A stretch of DNA of 64,000 nucleotides, from contig CAKSQK010000007.1 in assembly GCA_934486785.1 (NCBI GenBank), positions 53,745 to 117,744 of the forward strand. Direction: 5' to 3'. The notes beneath the pieces are model-generated. The model saw only the letters and a program-made list of their open reading frames with translations, searched no databases and was not told where the DNA came from. Source of the DNA: an uncultured Niabella sp. (GTDB lineage Bacteria > Bacteroidota > Bacteroidia > Chitinophagales > Chitinophagaceae). The translations under genes were made by a program, and so were the position numbers. Position 1 is the first letter of the stretch, and each line of letters opens with the position of its first letter. Shown here piece by piece: positions 18,750-28,229 of the stretch.

Positions 18750-20165
18750 CTATTTTTTATTTTTATTCCACCTCAGGGCTATTTTTTCTCTTTGTATTTT
18801 TTTGAGTGCAGCCAGTTCTTCTTTTGTATGGCCTTCCATTTCCACATCATCTTCCAGTAAAAATTTATTAAAATGATTGTCGTCATCATCCATACTCTGG
18901 TAAATATCCTTTACCGATCCAAAGCCAATGGCATCTTTCATCTGTCCGGCCGCCACGGTTTCTGAAGCCTTTCGCACCATATTTTTGCCGTATTGGTCTT
19001 TAATGTCATACATCACTTTCCGTAGTTTATCTTTCTGCATCCTGTTGTCAAACAGCCCGTATTGCAAATATTCGGCCTTCATAAAATCGCCCACCATCAC
19101 GCTCATCCATTTCATTTTGCTGCACATTATTTTTTTTGATGTGATCCGCTCATACTCTTCTATTCGCTTTTCAATGTAGTGCATCATTTCCATAGAGTCC
19201 TGCACCGGCACGGCAAGCTTGATATCTGTTTGCCATGAAAAGGAATCATAATAACTGGCGGAAAAACTAAGGTACTTGCAAAACACTTCCTGCTTTACCA
19301 TACGCTGTTCCAACTTTGTGCAAAGCGCAACGAGCATAGCCAGCAGCGAGGCTTTGCCTGAGCGGGTTTCTGACGAAAGGCTGCGCGCCGCTGTCATATG
19401 CTTGTAGACAGAAGTGTACATATCCACCTCTTTAAAATGCAGGCGGTAATGCCAGTAATTACCGATGATACCTCCCAGCGCTTTTCGCAAAACAATTTCA
19501 GATGTGTGGCGCATTTCCAGCGGCGTGTAAATTCCCGCGCGGTTCAATCTTTTCTCGTTACCCCGCGCAATACCAGGCAGGTCGGTCAGCTTCATTTTTG
19601 AAAGATACCCGTCCAGGTTGTCCTTAGTAATTACAATCAGCCCGTCCGGCTTCTGAATTTCAGTGGCAAGCTTGGCTAAAAATGCATTGCCCGAAATGCC
19701 TATGGAACAGGTTACATATTCGCCAATCTCCACAGCAATATGTTTTTTGACTGCTTTCGCAATGCCAATAAAGTCATCATACGCATGCAGGTATGGTGTA
19801 AGGTTTATCACTGCTTCATCAATGCTTTTGGGTATAATATCGTCAGCATCAAAATAACATTTTAAAATATTCATGATGTGCACATGAATGCGGCGGTATT
19901 GTACAGGCCGGGTGGGTACCATTTTAAATGAGGGACAAAGCATTTTGCACTCCGCAGACAGCATTCCTGTTTTAATACCAAGTTTCTTTGCTTCTTTTGA
20001 CGCAGCAATCACAACGGCATTGGGGCCTGGGTACGGGCAAACGCCAATCGGCTTGCCGCGCAGCTCCGGGATCAACTGTTGCTCGCAACTGGCAAAAAAG
20101 TTGTTCATATCAATATACATTACCAATCCGTTTGTCTTATTTATGGAAATATGATTGCCGTTCAT
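18750..20165 (-). CDS. Y-family DNA polymerase (DinB/UmuC-like)
   Basis: 471-residue translesion polymerase. Catalytic carboxylates are visible: Asp19 in YIDMNNFF, and Asp116-Glu117 in SIDEA; the aromatic steric-gate region FFASCE lies at 23-28. Helix-hairpin-helix DLPGIARGNEKRLNRAGI follows at ~190-210 and a little-finger domain after ~240. It is longer than Pol IV of E. coli and has a charged C-terminal tail (DDDDNHF... to KNKK). No umuD, lexA or imuA gene is adjacent. TAAATTCG (minus strand, 20170-20177), 4 nt before the ATG, resembles a -7 element. Confidence 0.9.
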   Translation of the reverse strand: MNGNHISINKTNGLVMYIDMNNFFASCEQQLIPELRGKPIGVCPYPGPNAVVIAASKEAKKLGIKTGMLSAECKMLCPSFKMVPTRPVQYRRIHVHIMNILKCYFDADDIIPKSIDEAVINLTPYLHAYDDFIGIAKAVKKHIAVEIGEYVTCSIGISGNAFLAKLATEIQKPDGLIVITKDNLDGYLSKMKLTDLPGIARGNEKRLNRAGIYTPLEMRHTSEIVLRKALGGIIGNYWHYRLHFKEVDMYTSVYKHMTAARSLSSETRSGKASLLAMLVALCTKLEQRMVKQEVFCKYLSFSASYYDSFSWQTDIKLAVPVQDSMEMMHYIEKRIEEYERITSKKIMCSKMKWMSVMVGDFMKAEYLQYGLFDNRMQKDKLRKVMYDIKDQYGKNMVRKASETVAAGQMKDAIGFGSVKDIYQSMDDDDNHFNKFLLEDDVEMEGHTKEELAALKKIQREKIALRWNKNKK

Positions 20166-20218
20166 ATAACGAATTTACTAAAATATTTAGCATAGTCCAA
20201 TTGTATTTGTTCTTCTCT

Positions 20219-20250
20219 TTTGCCCATTAAACTGCTTTCCCTAATTTTGC
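20219..20250 (+). promoter_or_regulatory. guaB promoter
   Basis: TTTG at 20219-20222, then exactly 19 nt, then TAATTTTGC at 20242-20250: a full match to the Bacteroidetes -33/-7 layout. The guaB ATG at 20253 is only 2 nt further, so transcription would start at or next to the start codon. Confidence 0.65.
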
Positions 20251-20252
20251 AC

Positions 20253-21749
20253 ATGGCAACAAGAAAATTTACTGCAACTACAGCAGGCAATTCCCGTATA
20301 GTTTTAGAAGGCTTAACTTTTGATGATGTGCTGCTGGTTCCGGCTTACAGCCAGGTGCTTCCGCGCGATGTGGATATAAAAACCAGGCTCACCAAAGATA
20401 TTACCCTGAACATTCCTATTTTATCGGCAGCTATGGACACGGTAACTGAAGCCGCGCTGGCAGCTGCCATTGCGCGCGAAGGCGGACTGGGTATTTTACA
20501 TAAAAATATGGCCATAGAACGCCAGGCTGCGCAGGTACGTAAAGTAAAGCGCAGCGAGAGCGGCCTGATACTAGACCCTATTACACTGCAGCAGGACGCT
20601 TTGGTGGGCGACGCGCTGAAACTGATGGCAGAAAACAAAATTGGCGGCATTCCTATTGTGGATAAAAACAATAAGCTGGTGGGCATCCTCACCAACCGCG
20701 ACCTGCGGTTTGAAGACGATCCCACACGGAAAGTAAGCGAGCTAATGACCAGCACCAATCTGGTAACGGCGCCCGAGGGCACTGATTTGAAAAAAGCCAA
20801 AACCATTTTGCGCCAATACAAGTTTGAAAAATTGCCGGTGGTAGATAAACAGGGCAAACTAACCGGGCTGATCACTTACCGTGATATTTTACAGGAAACC
20901 AGCTACCCCAATGCCATAAAAGACAGCTTTGGAAGGCTGCTGGTAGGCGCCGGCATTGGCATTACTGGTGATATGCTTGAAAGGATTGACGCGCTGCAGC
21001 AGGTGGGAGTAGATGTGGTTGCACTGGACAGCGCGCATGGCCACAGTAAAGGCGTTATTGATGCTTTAAAAAAAGTAAAAAAGAATTTTAAAAAACTGAA
21101 CGTGATCGCGGGCAATGCAGGCACTGCAGCCGGAGCCTTAGCGTTGGCGCAGGCTGGCGCCGATGCGGTAAAAATAGGTATTGGGCCAGGCTCAATATGT
21201 ACCACGCGCGTGGTGGCCGGCTCTGGCATGCCGCAGCTAACTGCTATTATGGAGGCTGCTGCCGGGTTGAAAGGTACAGGCGTTCCCATTATTGCAGATG
21301 GCGGCATTCGCTACACGGGCGATATGGTAAAAGCGCTGGCTGCGGGCGGCGATTGTGTAATGATGGGAAGCATTTTTGCCGGCACTGAAGAAAGCCCCGG
21401 GGAAACCATCATATTTGAAGGGCGTAAGTTTAAAGCTTACCGCGGCATGGGCTCATTAGGCGCCATGTCAAAAGGTAGCAGCGACCGTTATTTTCAGGAC
21501 CCGGAAGATGACGTAAAGAAATTTGTACCCGAAGGCATTGAAGGCCGTGTAGCATATAAAGGCACGCTAAAAGAAGTAATTTACCAGTTTACCGGCGGAC
21601 TTAGAGCAGGAATGGGCTATTGTGGCGCAAAAAATATTGCAGCGCTGCAAAAAGCACAATTTGTAAAAATTACCAATGCCGGTATGAACGAAAGCCACCC
21701 GCACGATGTGGATGTGACCAAAGAAGCGCCTAACTACAGCAGGAAGTAA
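20253..21749 (+). CDS. guaB: Inosine-5'-monophosphate dehydrogenase
   Basis: 498 residues from ATG 20253 ([10 protein letters not shown]); the in-frame ATG at 20220 lies within the promoter and is less likely. Converts IMP to XMP with NAD, the committed step to GMP; guaA follows 0.9 kb downstream. Seen: [13 protein letters not shown] at the start, two CBS domains in the middle (~110-230), active-site loop GPGSICTT with Cys316, the flap region with MGSLGAM, and a potassium-site C-terminus. Followed by a terminator. Confidence 0.96.
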   Translation: MATRKFTATTAGNSRIVLEGLTFDDVLLVPAYSQVLPRDVDIKTRLTKDITLNIPILSAAMDTVTEAALAAAIAREGGLGILHKNMAIERQAAQVRKVKRSESGLILDPITLQQDALVGDALKLMAENKIGGIPIVDKNNKLVGILTNRDLRFEDDPTRKVSELMTSTNLVTAPEGTDLKKAKTILRQYKFEKLPVVDKQGKLTGLITYRDILQETSYPNAIKDSFGRLLVGAGIGITGDMLERIDALQQVGVDVVALDSAHGHSKGVIDALKKVKKNFKKLNVIAGNAGTAAGALALAQAGADAVKIGIGPGSICTTRVVAGSGMPQLTAIMEAAAGLKGTGVPIIADGGIRYTGDMVKALAAGGDCVMMGSIFAGTEESPGETIIFEGRKFKAYRGMGSLGAMSKGSSDRYFQDPEDDVKKFVPEGIEGRVAYKGTLKEVIYQFTGGLRAGMGYCGAKNIAALQKAQFVKITNAGMNESHPHDVDVTKEAPNYSRK

Positions 21750-21762
21750 TTCTATAATTATT

Positions 21763-21797
21763 AAAAACTCCGCCTCATAAAAAGCGGCGGATTTTTG
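21763..21797 (+). terminator. Terminator after guaB
   Basis: Stem TCCGCC (21769-21774) with GGCGGA (21786-21791), A-rich sequence before and TTTTT after. With A and T runs on both sides it could also end the convergent DUF2807 transcript. Confidence 0.82.
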
Positions 21798-21820
21798 TTT
21801 AAAGAGTTTTCAATAGTGCC

Positions 21821-22534
21821 TCATTGTGTCTTTTTTACACTGGCGGCGCCACTGGTGTTTTGTTTTACAGCAGGATTGCCTGAGTAGGAAATATTAGAGG
21901 CGCCGCTGGCATCGGCCTTCAGGCTGATGCTGGCAAACACATGGGCCTTGCTGGCACCCGAGGCTTCCACATTTGTATTTTCTGCTTTCAGATCTGCTGC
22001 ATGAATGGTTGAGGCGCCGCTTGCGTCAGCCGTAATATCGCGTGTCTGCCCCGTAATCCTGAGCGTGGAAGCGCCGCTCACGTCAATGCTCACAGCCGGC
22101 GCACGTACATCCAGCGTACCTTCTGATGCGCCGCTCAGGTCTATAAATAATTTTTCATCCTGCACAAATTTGTTTTGGGCAGTGATATTGGAAGCACCGC
22201 TAATTTCAATTTTCTTTACCAGGGGCATCGAAACATACACCTTTAAGCCCTCGCTGGGAAGCAGGCGGGCATTGTTGCGGGTTTCTATTTTTAAATCGCC
22301 TTCGCTCACACGAATATGCAGGTGTTTCATCAGGTTTTCATCAGTTTCCACCTTCACGCTAAAAGCATCTCCCTGCGTCAGCAGCACATGAAAGCCGCCC
22401 GCTGCATCAATGCTTTTAAATCCCTTCAGGTCATACGTATTAGTGGTAATATTGCCATTGCCCCTTACCCTGTCACCAATCAGGTTGCATGAGGCCATCA
22501 TCATCATCAACAGTAAAAAAGAATAATATTTCAT
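21821..22534 (-). CDS. DUF2807 (head GIN domain) lipoprotein
   Basis: 237 residues from ATG 22534; an in-frame ATG at 22606 would add 24 residues before the signal peptide. The signal peptide ends in the lipobox MASC. The mature part is a right-handed beta-helix-like repeat: the tetrad SGAS (or SGAA) recurs about seven times at spacings of ~15-25 residues. DUF2807 proteins are common envelope proteins of Bacteroidetes with no established function. Gene placed convergent to guaB and divergent from guaA. Confidence 0.9.
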   Translation of the reverse strand: MKYYSFLLLMMMMASCNLIGDRVRGNGNITTNTYDLKGFKSIDAAGGFHVLLTQGDAFSVKVETDENLMKHLHIRVSEGDLKIETRNNARLLPSEGLKVYVSMPLVKKIEISGASNITAQNKFVQDEKLFIDLSGASEGTLDVRAPAVSIDVSGASTLRITGQTRDITADASGASTIHAADLKAENTNVEASGASKAHVFASISLKADASGASNISYSGNPAVKQNTSGAASVKKTQ

Positions 22535-22635
22535 TATAAAACAATTTTTATTTAGGGTAGTGCCGGGCCCTTGCTGCAAGGGCTTTCTGCACAATTTTTT
22601 AAACATTTTATCATTTCACCTTTTCAACATTTCAC

Positions 22636-22644
22636 TACCTTCGC
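22636..22644 (+). promoter_or_regulatory. -7-like promoter element of guaA
   Basis: TACCTTCGC, one base from the TAnnTTTG core, ends 6 nt before the guaA ATG at 22651. Confidence 0.4.
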
Positions 22645-22650
22645 CGCACT

Positions 22651-24183
22651 ATGACGGAAAGAATACTCATCCTTGATTTCGGTTCTCAATATACCCAATT
22701 AATCGCGCGTGCAGTAAGAGAAGCCAATGTTTATTGTGAAATCATTCCTTATTCAAAACCTTTTGAGATTGGCGGCAATTTAAAAGGAATTATTCTTTCA
22801 GGTTCGCCTTTTTCGGTAAACGACCCAAACGCCCCGGTTATTGGCCTTAAAGGAATTATCAGGCAGTTGCCGGTTTTAGGTATTTGCTATGGCGCACAAC
22901 TTACCGCCCAAACATACGGTGGCCGTGTAGAAAAAAGCAATAAGCGCGAGTACGGCCGCGCCACCATGCACATCAAACAAAGAAAAGACGCGTTGCTGGA
23001 AGGTGTTTCGCCGCTGAGCCAGGTATGGATGAGCCATGGAGACAGCATCTTGGAACTTCCATCGGATTTTGAAGTGCTGGCCACCACCGGAACCATTCCC
23101 GTGGCCGCATTTAAACATGAAGACGGCAACCCTGTTTACGGCCTGCAATTTCACCCCGAAGTTTACCACAGCACGGAAGGCAAACAGATCATTAAAAACT
23201 TTTTGGTAAATATTTGCGGCTGCACGCAGGACTGGACGCCCGCCCATTTTATTACCGATACTATTGCTGAGCTAAAAGAAAAGATTGGCAACCGCAAAGT
23301 GATCATGGCATTAAGCGGCGGTGTAGACAGTACCGTGGCGGCTACCTTAATTCACCGCGCCATTGGCGACCGCCTGCACGGCATTTTTGTTGATAATGGC
23401 GTGCTTCGTAAAAACGAATTTGAAAAAGTGCTGGAAACCTATGCCAAACTGGGCCTGAACGTAACCGGCATTGATGCCAAACAAATGTTTTACAACGAAT
23501 TAAAAGGCCATCCCGACCCAGAAACCAAACGCAAGATCATTGGCCGACTTTTTATAGATGTGTTTCAGCATGAAGCTAAAAAAGTAGAAGGCGTGGAGCT
23601 GCTGGGCCAGGGCACCATTTACCCTGATGTGATCGAAAGCGTTTCGGTGCACGGCCCTTCGGTTACCATTAAATCGCACCACAATGTGGGTGGCCTTCCC
23701 GAAAAAATGCACCTTGACCTGGTGGAACCACTTCGTTTTTTGTTTAAAGATGAAGTAAGAAAAGTGGGCCGGGAGTTGGGCATTCCTGCCGACCTTATTG
23801 ACCGCCATCCGTTTCCTGGGCCGGGCCTTGCCATTCGTATATTAGGCGAGGTAACCGAAGAAAAAGTAAAATTATTACAGGAAGCAGACCATATTTATGT
23901 TCAGGCACTGAAAGAAACCGGGCTTTATGCAACGGTTTGGCAGGCAGGCACAATCTTACTACCGGTAAAAAGTGTAGGGGTAATGGGCGATGAGCGTACT
24001 TACGAGTTTACGGTAGCCCTGCGCGCAGTAACCAGTGTGGATGGAATGACGGCAGACTGGGCACACCTGCCTTATGACTTTCTGGCAAATGTGTCCAACG
24101 AGATCATTAATAACGTACGTGGTATCAACCGCGTGGTGTACGACATCAGCAGCAAGCCGCCTGCTACCATTGAGTGGGAATAG
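22651..24183 (+). CDS. guaA: GMP synthase (glutamine-hydrolysing)
   Basis: 510-residue enzyme that aminates XMP to GMP. Seen: class I glutamine amidotransferase domain with nucleophile Cys79 in GICYGAQ and the FHPEV histidine-glutamate pair; ATP pyrophosphatase domain with the PP-loop LSGGVDST at ~220; C-terminal dimerisation domain with [11 protein letters not shown]. Length and order match the family. Follows guaB in the same direction with the DUF2807 gene, on the other strand, between them. Confidence 0.97.
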   Translation: MTERILILDFGSQYTQLIARAVREANVYCEIIPYSKPFEIGGNLKGIILSGSPFSVNDPNAPVIGLKGIIRQLPVLGICYGAQLTAQTYGGRVEKSNKREYGRATMHIKQRKDALLEGVSPLSQVWMSHGDSILELPSDFEVLATTGTIPVAAFKHEDGNPVYGLQFHPEVYHSTEGKQIIKNFLVNICGCTQDWTPAHFITDTIAELKEKIGNRKVIMALSGGVDSTVAATLIHRAIGDRLHGIFVDNGVLRKNEFEKVLETYAKLGLNVTGIDAKQMFYNELKGHPDPETKRKIIGRLFIDVFQHEAKKVEGVELLGQGTIYPDVIESVSVHGPSVTIKSHHNVGGLPEKMHLDLVEPLRFLFKDEVRKVGRELGIPADLIDRHPFPGPGLAIRILGEVTEEKVKLLQEADHIYVQALKETGLYATVWQAGTILLPVKSVGVMGDERTYEFTVALRAVTSVDGMTADWAHLPYDFLANVSNEIINNVRGINRVVYDISSKPPATIEWE

Positions 24184-24279
24184 GCGCGCACAGTTGATCA
24201 AGTTTGTAAGTTCACAGGTTTAACAGGGAAGTGCCAGCTACTACCGTTAGCCTGCACCTTTCAACTTTAAAATAAAAAC

Positions 24280-25446
24280 ATGAAGCAGTTTGTATTTTAT
24301 TTGTTCCCGGTATTGGTTTCGGTTCAATTAAATGCACAGGTTACGCCAGCAGGCGCGCGCCATAAAATGGCCATTTTTACGCCTCTGTACCTGGATGATG
24401 CTTTTAATGCCGATGGCAGCTACCGCTTTAGTGCCAGCTCTTTTCCTAAGAATTCCATTCAGGGGCTTGAGTTTTACCACGGTGTTTCCATGGCAGTAGA
24501 TTCGCTTAGCAGGCTGAACGTGCCGGTTGATATTTATGTGTATGATTCCAAATCGGGCCGCGAAAGCCTGGAGCAGCAATTTAGCAAATGTGCTGCAGAT
24601 GGTGTGGAGCTGATCATTGCCAACACCACCATTTCAGAATTAGGCCGGCTGGCAAAACTGGCTGCTGACAAAAAGATCACGCTGATCAATGCCACCGTTC
24701 CCAACGATGCCAATACTACCGAAAATCCTTATTTCGTAGTGATCAGCCCTACCCTTGGCACACAAATCCAGGGATTGTTCCAGCACATCAAAAATAACTA
24801 TGCCGGCCAGGAAATCGTTTTCTTTACCCACAAAGGCGGCACTTCAGAAGATTATATTAAAAGCGCGTTTGACGTTTTAAACAAAGGCGCCAATCCTATC
24901 CCCATCAAATACGTGCAAATAGGCGATACTGCCGCTGTGAGCCGTGCTATTTATTCACTTGACAAAAATAAGCCGGCCCTGCTTTTGTCCGGCTCATTAG
25001 ACAATACTTTTGGTGATAATGTGCTGGTAAGAGCCGCCGCAGAAGTTAATAATTTTCCCAAAGTAGTTGTATTTGGCATGCCTACCTGGGAAAACCTGAG
25101 TATGACAAAAGATGATTACAAAGACGTGGAAATTGTTTATGGTACGCCTTTTCATAAATCTGGCAACACCGCTGCCGGCAATACCATTGCTGCTTCGTAC
25201 AATAAAAAAATGTTTGCCCGCCCGTCAGACCTTGTGTACAGGGCCTTTGGGCTTACCTACCGTTTTGGGCAACTGGTTAATAAATATGGAAAGAACGTAA
25301 ACCAGCATTTCGCCGACAGGTCGTTCCGTATGTTTTATGATTACAACATTCAACCGGTTTATTTAAACGGTAAAATGGCTTATTACGAAAACAAAAAGCT
25401 ATACTTTCTCCGGTTTCTGAACGGAACTTTGCAACAGGTAATGTAA
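24280..25446 (+). CDS. Periplasmic binding protein-like (type 1 fold) protein
   Basis: 388 residues with a Sec signal peptide (to about residue 20, VQLNA). The body resembles a type 1 periplasmic-binding fold of the branched-chain amino-acid type (VELIIANTTISELGRLAKLAADKKITLINATVPND...). No ABC permease or ATPase is next to it, so it may be a ligand-sensing or scaffold protein and not a transporter component. In relatives such a domain often follows LysM repeats near guaA; no LysM is seen here. It ends 9 nt before the cysteine desulfurase gene. Confidence 0.72.
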   Translation: MKQFVFYLFPVLVSVQLNAQVTPAGARHKMAIFTPLYLDDAFNADGSYRFSASSFPKNSIQGLEFYHGVSMAVDSLSRLNVPVDIYVYDSKSGRESLEQQFSKCAADGVELIIANTTISELGRLAKLAADKKITLINATVPNDANTTENPYFVVISPTLGTQIQGLFQHIKNNYAGQEIVFFTHKGGTSEDYIKSAFDVLNKGANPIPIKYVQIGDTAAVSRAIYSLDKNKPALLLSGSLDNTFGDNVLVRAAAEVNNFPKVVVFGMPTWENLSMTKDDYKDVEIVYGTPFHKSGNTAAGNTIAASYNKKMFARPSDLVYRAFGLTYRFGQLVNKYGKNVNQHFADRSFRMFYDYNIQPVYLNGKMAYYENKKLYFLRFLNGTLQQVM

Positions 25447-25455
25447 ATTACGGCA

Positions 25456-26643
25456 ATGTTGCAACTACCGGTTTATTTAGATTACAGTGCCACCACACCA
25501 TGCGATGCGCGCGTGCTGGAAACCATGCTCCCGTATTTCACAAAAAATTTTGGCAATGCCTCCAGCCGCAGCCATGCTTTTGGCTGGAAAGCCCAAACCG
25601 CCGTGGAAGGCGCTCAAAAAGCTGTGGCTTCCTTAATTAGCGCTGATCCCCGTGAAATAATTTTTACCAGTGGTTCAACCGAAAGTTGCAACCTGGCGTT
25701 GCGCGGTGCTTATGAAATGTACGCATCAAAAGGTAATCATATCATTACCACTGCCACCGAGCACAAAGCCGTGCTGGATACCTGCCGGTTCTTACAAAAA
25801 AAAGGCGCTGATATAACTTTTTTGAATGTTTTAAACGATGGAACCATAGACCTGGCAGTGTTGGAAGCATCCATTAAGCCGCAAACCATATTGATAGCCA
25901 TTATGTATGCCAACAACGAAACCGGCGTTATTCAACCTATAAAAGAAATTGGTGCCATTGCCCGGCAGCACCATGTTTTGTTTTTTAGCGATGCCACGCA
26001 AGCTGTGGGAAAAGTGCCGGTAAATGTGCAGGAAGACGCGATTGACCTGCTTGCATTAAGCGCCCACAAAATGTATGGCCCCAAGGGTGTAGGCGCCTTG
26101 TATATAAGAAGAAGGGACCCCAGGGTGAAGCTCACGCCGCAAATTACCGGCGGCGGCCAGCAGAACGATGTGCGCAGCGGCACGCTGAACGTGCCGGGCA
26201 TTGTGGGGCTGGGCAAAGCCTGCGAAATATGTGCTGATGAGCTGCAAACCGGCTTAAACGATTTAAAGCAATTGCGCAACCACCTGCAGGGGCAGCTTTT
26301 ACAAATTGAAGCTTCTTATTTAAACGGCAGCGAAAGCAGCCGGCTGCCCCATATCTGTAATATTTCATTCAAAAGCCTGTCAGCCAGCCAGTTACTTTCT
26401 GTATTGAACAAAACGCTGGCGGTATCGTCAGGTTCAGCCTGCACATCAGGCTCGTTGGACCCGTCGTATGTTTTAAAAGCTATGGGTATAGAGGATGGCC
26501 TGGCACGCGGTGCCATTCGTTTTAGCCTGGGCAGGTTTACCACGCGGGAAGAAGTTGATTTTGCTGTGCAGGAAGTAACAAAAACTGTAGAGCAGTTGCG
26601 CAGCAACAGTTTTGAATGGCATCTTTTTAAAAACAACCGGTAA
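25456..26643 (+). CDS. Cysteine desulfurase (IscS/NifS family)
   Basis: 395-residue PLP enzyme that mobilises sulfur from cysteine for Fe-S clusters and thio-modified tRNA. Seen: N-terminus VYLDYSATTPCD, PLP lysine in LSAHKMYGPKG (~200), and the catalytic cysteine in SSGSACTSGSLDPSY (~330). The long catalytic loop places it in the IscS/NifS class, not SufS. An IscA-type gene follows at 26768. No iscU is adjacent. The spacing of 9 nt to the previous gene suggests cotranscription. Confidence 0.93.
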   Translation: MLQLPVYLDYSATTPCDARVLETMLPYFTKNFGNASSRSHAFGWKAQTAVEGAQKAVASLISADPREIIFTSGSTESCNLALRGAYEMYASKGNHIITTATEHKAVLDTCRFLQKKGADITFLNVLNDGTIDLAVLEASIKPQTILIAIMYANNETGVIQPIKEIGAIARQHHVLFFSDATQAVGKVPVNVQEDAIDLLALSAHKMYGPKGVGALYIRRRDPRVKLTPQITGGGQQNDVRSGTLNVPGIVGLGKACEICADELQTGLNDLKQLRNHLQGQLLQIEASYLNGSESSRLPHICNISFKSLSASQLLSVLNKTLAVSSGSACTSGSLDPSYVLKAMGIEDGLARGAIRFSLGRFTTREEVDFAVQEVTKTVEQLRSNSFEWHLFKNNR

Positions 26644-26681
26644 AACAAGTGCAATCATGTCGTAGATAATCCTTACCCGCT

Positions 26682-26690
26682 TAACTTTGC
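26682..26690 (+). promoter_or_regulatory. -7 promoter element before the IscA-type gene
   Basis: TAACTTTGC matches TAnnTTTG; it lies 77 nt upstream of the ATG at 26768, leaving a leader of about 70 nt. Confidence 0.45.
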
Positions 26691-26767
26691 AGCGATTTTT
26701 TTGTTGATATAGGCACAGTGCAACGCGCTCTGTAAGTTTTAAAAGCCGGTAAAACAAGATAATAAAA

Positions 26768-27115
26768 ATGGATTTGCAAAACGGAATACATATTAGTGAC
26801 AAAGCAAAGGAAAAAGTGCTGGGCATTCTTTCTGAAAAAAATTTACAGGGACAGAATGAGTACTTTTTACGCGTGAGCGTGGTGAGCGGCGGCTGCAGCG
26901 GCCTTAGCTACCAGCTTGATTTTGACAATGTTGAAAAACCAAAAGACCAGGTTTTTGAAGACAACGGCGTAAAAATAGTTACCGACATGAAAAGCCTTTT
27001 GTACCTGCTGGGCACCACGCTGGAATTTTCTGACGGGTTGAGCGGTAAAGGCTTTTATTTCAATAACCCCAACGCGGCCCGTACCTGCGCCTGCGGCGAA
27101 AGTTTTGCACTTTAA
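26768..27115 (+). CDS. Iron-sulfur cluster assembly protein, IscA/ErpA type
   Basis: 115-residue A-type carrier. The three conserved cysteines are visible: one in SGGCSGLSY and two in CACGESFAL at the C-terminus. Binds Fe-S clusters or iron and passes them to client proteins. Downstream of a cysteine desulfurase gene, consistent with a joint role. Confidence 0.94.
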   Translation: MDLQNGIHISDKAKEKVLGILSEKNLQGQNEYFLRVSVVSGGCSGLSYQLDFDNVEKPKDQVFEDNGVKIVTDMKSLLYLLGTTLEFSDGLSGKGFYFNNPNAARTCACGESFAL

Positions 27116-27188
27116 ATAATAACCTGATACAATATTTGGCACGCCGGTTTGGCTATGGCCGTTCATTTTAAACTTTTAAATCAAACCA

Positions 27189-28154
27189 ATGTCTAAAGAG
27201 ACGCTTATTTACATCGTATTTGGAACCGTTTTATTGCTGGCCCTGGTTTTTGACCTGGGGCTTTTAAGTAAAAAAGGAAAAAAAGTAACCATCAGGCAGG
27301 CCTTGTTTCAAACCATTTTCTGGGTTTCGTTATCGCTGTCTTTTTGTGTGTTTTTATTTTTTGAGAACGGTAAAATTCAGGCGCTGGAATATTTGAGCGC
27401 TTACCTGATGGAATGGAGCCTGAGCATTGATAATATTTTTGTTTTCATACTTATTTTTTCTGCCTTCAATGTAAAAGAAATTCATTACGGTCGCTCGCTT
27501 ATGATCGGTATTTTACTTGCCATCGTACTTCGTATTATTTTTATAACCGTTGGCGTGGCGCTGGTAGAAAAGTTTCACTGGCTGCTGTATATTTTTGGCG
27601 TGTTTCTTATTTATACTGGGTATAAAATGTTCTCCGCCCGTGAAGATGAAGAGTTTGATCCACACAAATCACCTGTATATAAGTGGATGAAAAAGGTATT
27701 CCCTTTAGTACCGCACGACGGTAATGGTAAATACGTGGTGCAGGAAAATGGTAAAAAGAAATACACCATTTTATTTGTTGTGGTAGTGATGTTGGCCGCC
27801 ATTGATATTGTGTTTGCGCTCGACTCCATCCCCGCTGTTATGGGTATTTCGCAGGACAGGCTTGTAATTTACACATCGAATATTTTTGCTGTGCTGGGCC
27901 TGCGTTCATTGTTCTTTTTGCTAAGGGGCGCCGTAAGCAAGTTTGACTACCTGCAGCAGGGTATTGCCATTGTGCTGGTATTTATCGGTTTGAAAATGCT
28001 GGGCGAACACTGGATTAGCCAGTGGATTGACAAGCAAACACAGGTGTTTATTTCTCTTGGCGTCATCGTACTTTGTATTACAGGCAGTATTGTATACTCT
28101 GTGAAGAAAAAAAGAAAAGGCCTACCGCCCGAAGATTATGAAACACAACTATAA
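27189..28154 (+). CDS. TerC/Alx family membrane protein
   Basis: 321 residues with about nine hydrophobic segments. Conserved acidic membrane motifs are seen: EWSLSIDNIFVFILIF and AAIDIVFALDSIPAVMGIS. TerC/Alx proteins are linked to tellurite resistance and manganese export; no other ter gene is adjacent, so a metal-efflux role is more likely than a tellurite module. Followed by a terminator. Confidence 0.93.
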   Translation: MSKETLIYIVFGTVLLLALVFDLGLLSKKGKKVTIRQALFQTIFWVSLSLSFCVFLFFENGKIQALEYLSAYLMEWSLSIDNIFVFILIFSAFNVKEIHYGRSLMIGILLAIVLRIIFITVGVALVEKFHWLLYIFGVFLIYTGYKMFSAREDEEFDPHKSPVYKWMKKVFPLVPHDGNGKYVVQENGKKKYTILFVVVVMLAAIDIVFALDSIPAVMGISQDRLVIYTSNIFAVLGLRSLFFLLRGAVSKFDYLQQGIAIVLVFIGLKMLGEHWISQWIDKQTQVFISLGVIVLCITGSIVYSVKKKRKGLPPEDYETQL

Positions 28155-28159
28155 TTTTC

Positions 28160-28193
28160 ATTAAAGGCTTGCACTGGCAGCCTTTAATTTTTT
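28160..28193 (+). terminator. Terminator after the TerC gene
   Basis: ATTAAAGGC (28160-28168) pairs with GCCTTTAAT (28180-28188), with further TGC/GCA pairing past a bulged T, followed by a T-run. Confidence 0.87.
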
Positions 28194-28229
28194 ATTCTAA
28201 TTTGCCCACTAAAACACAAACATAAAATT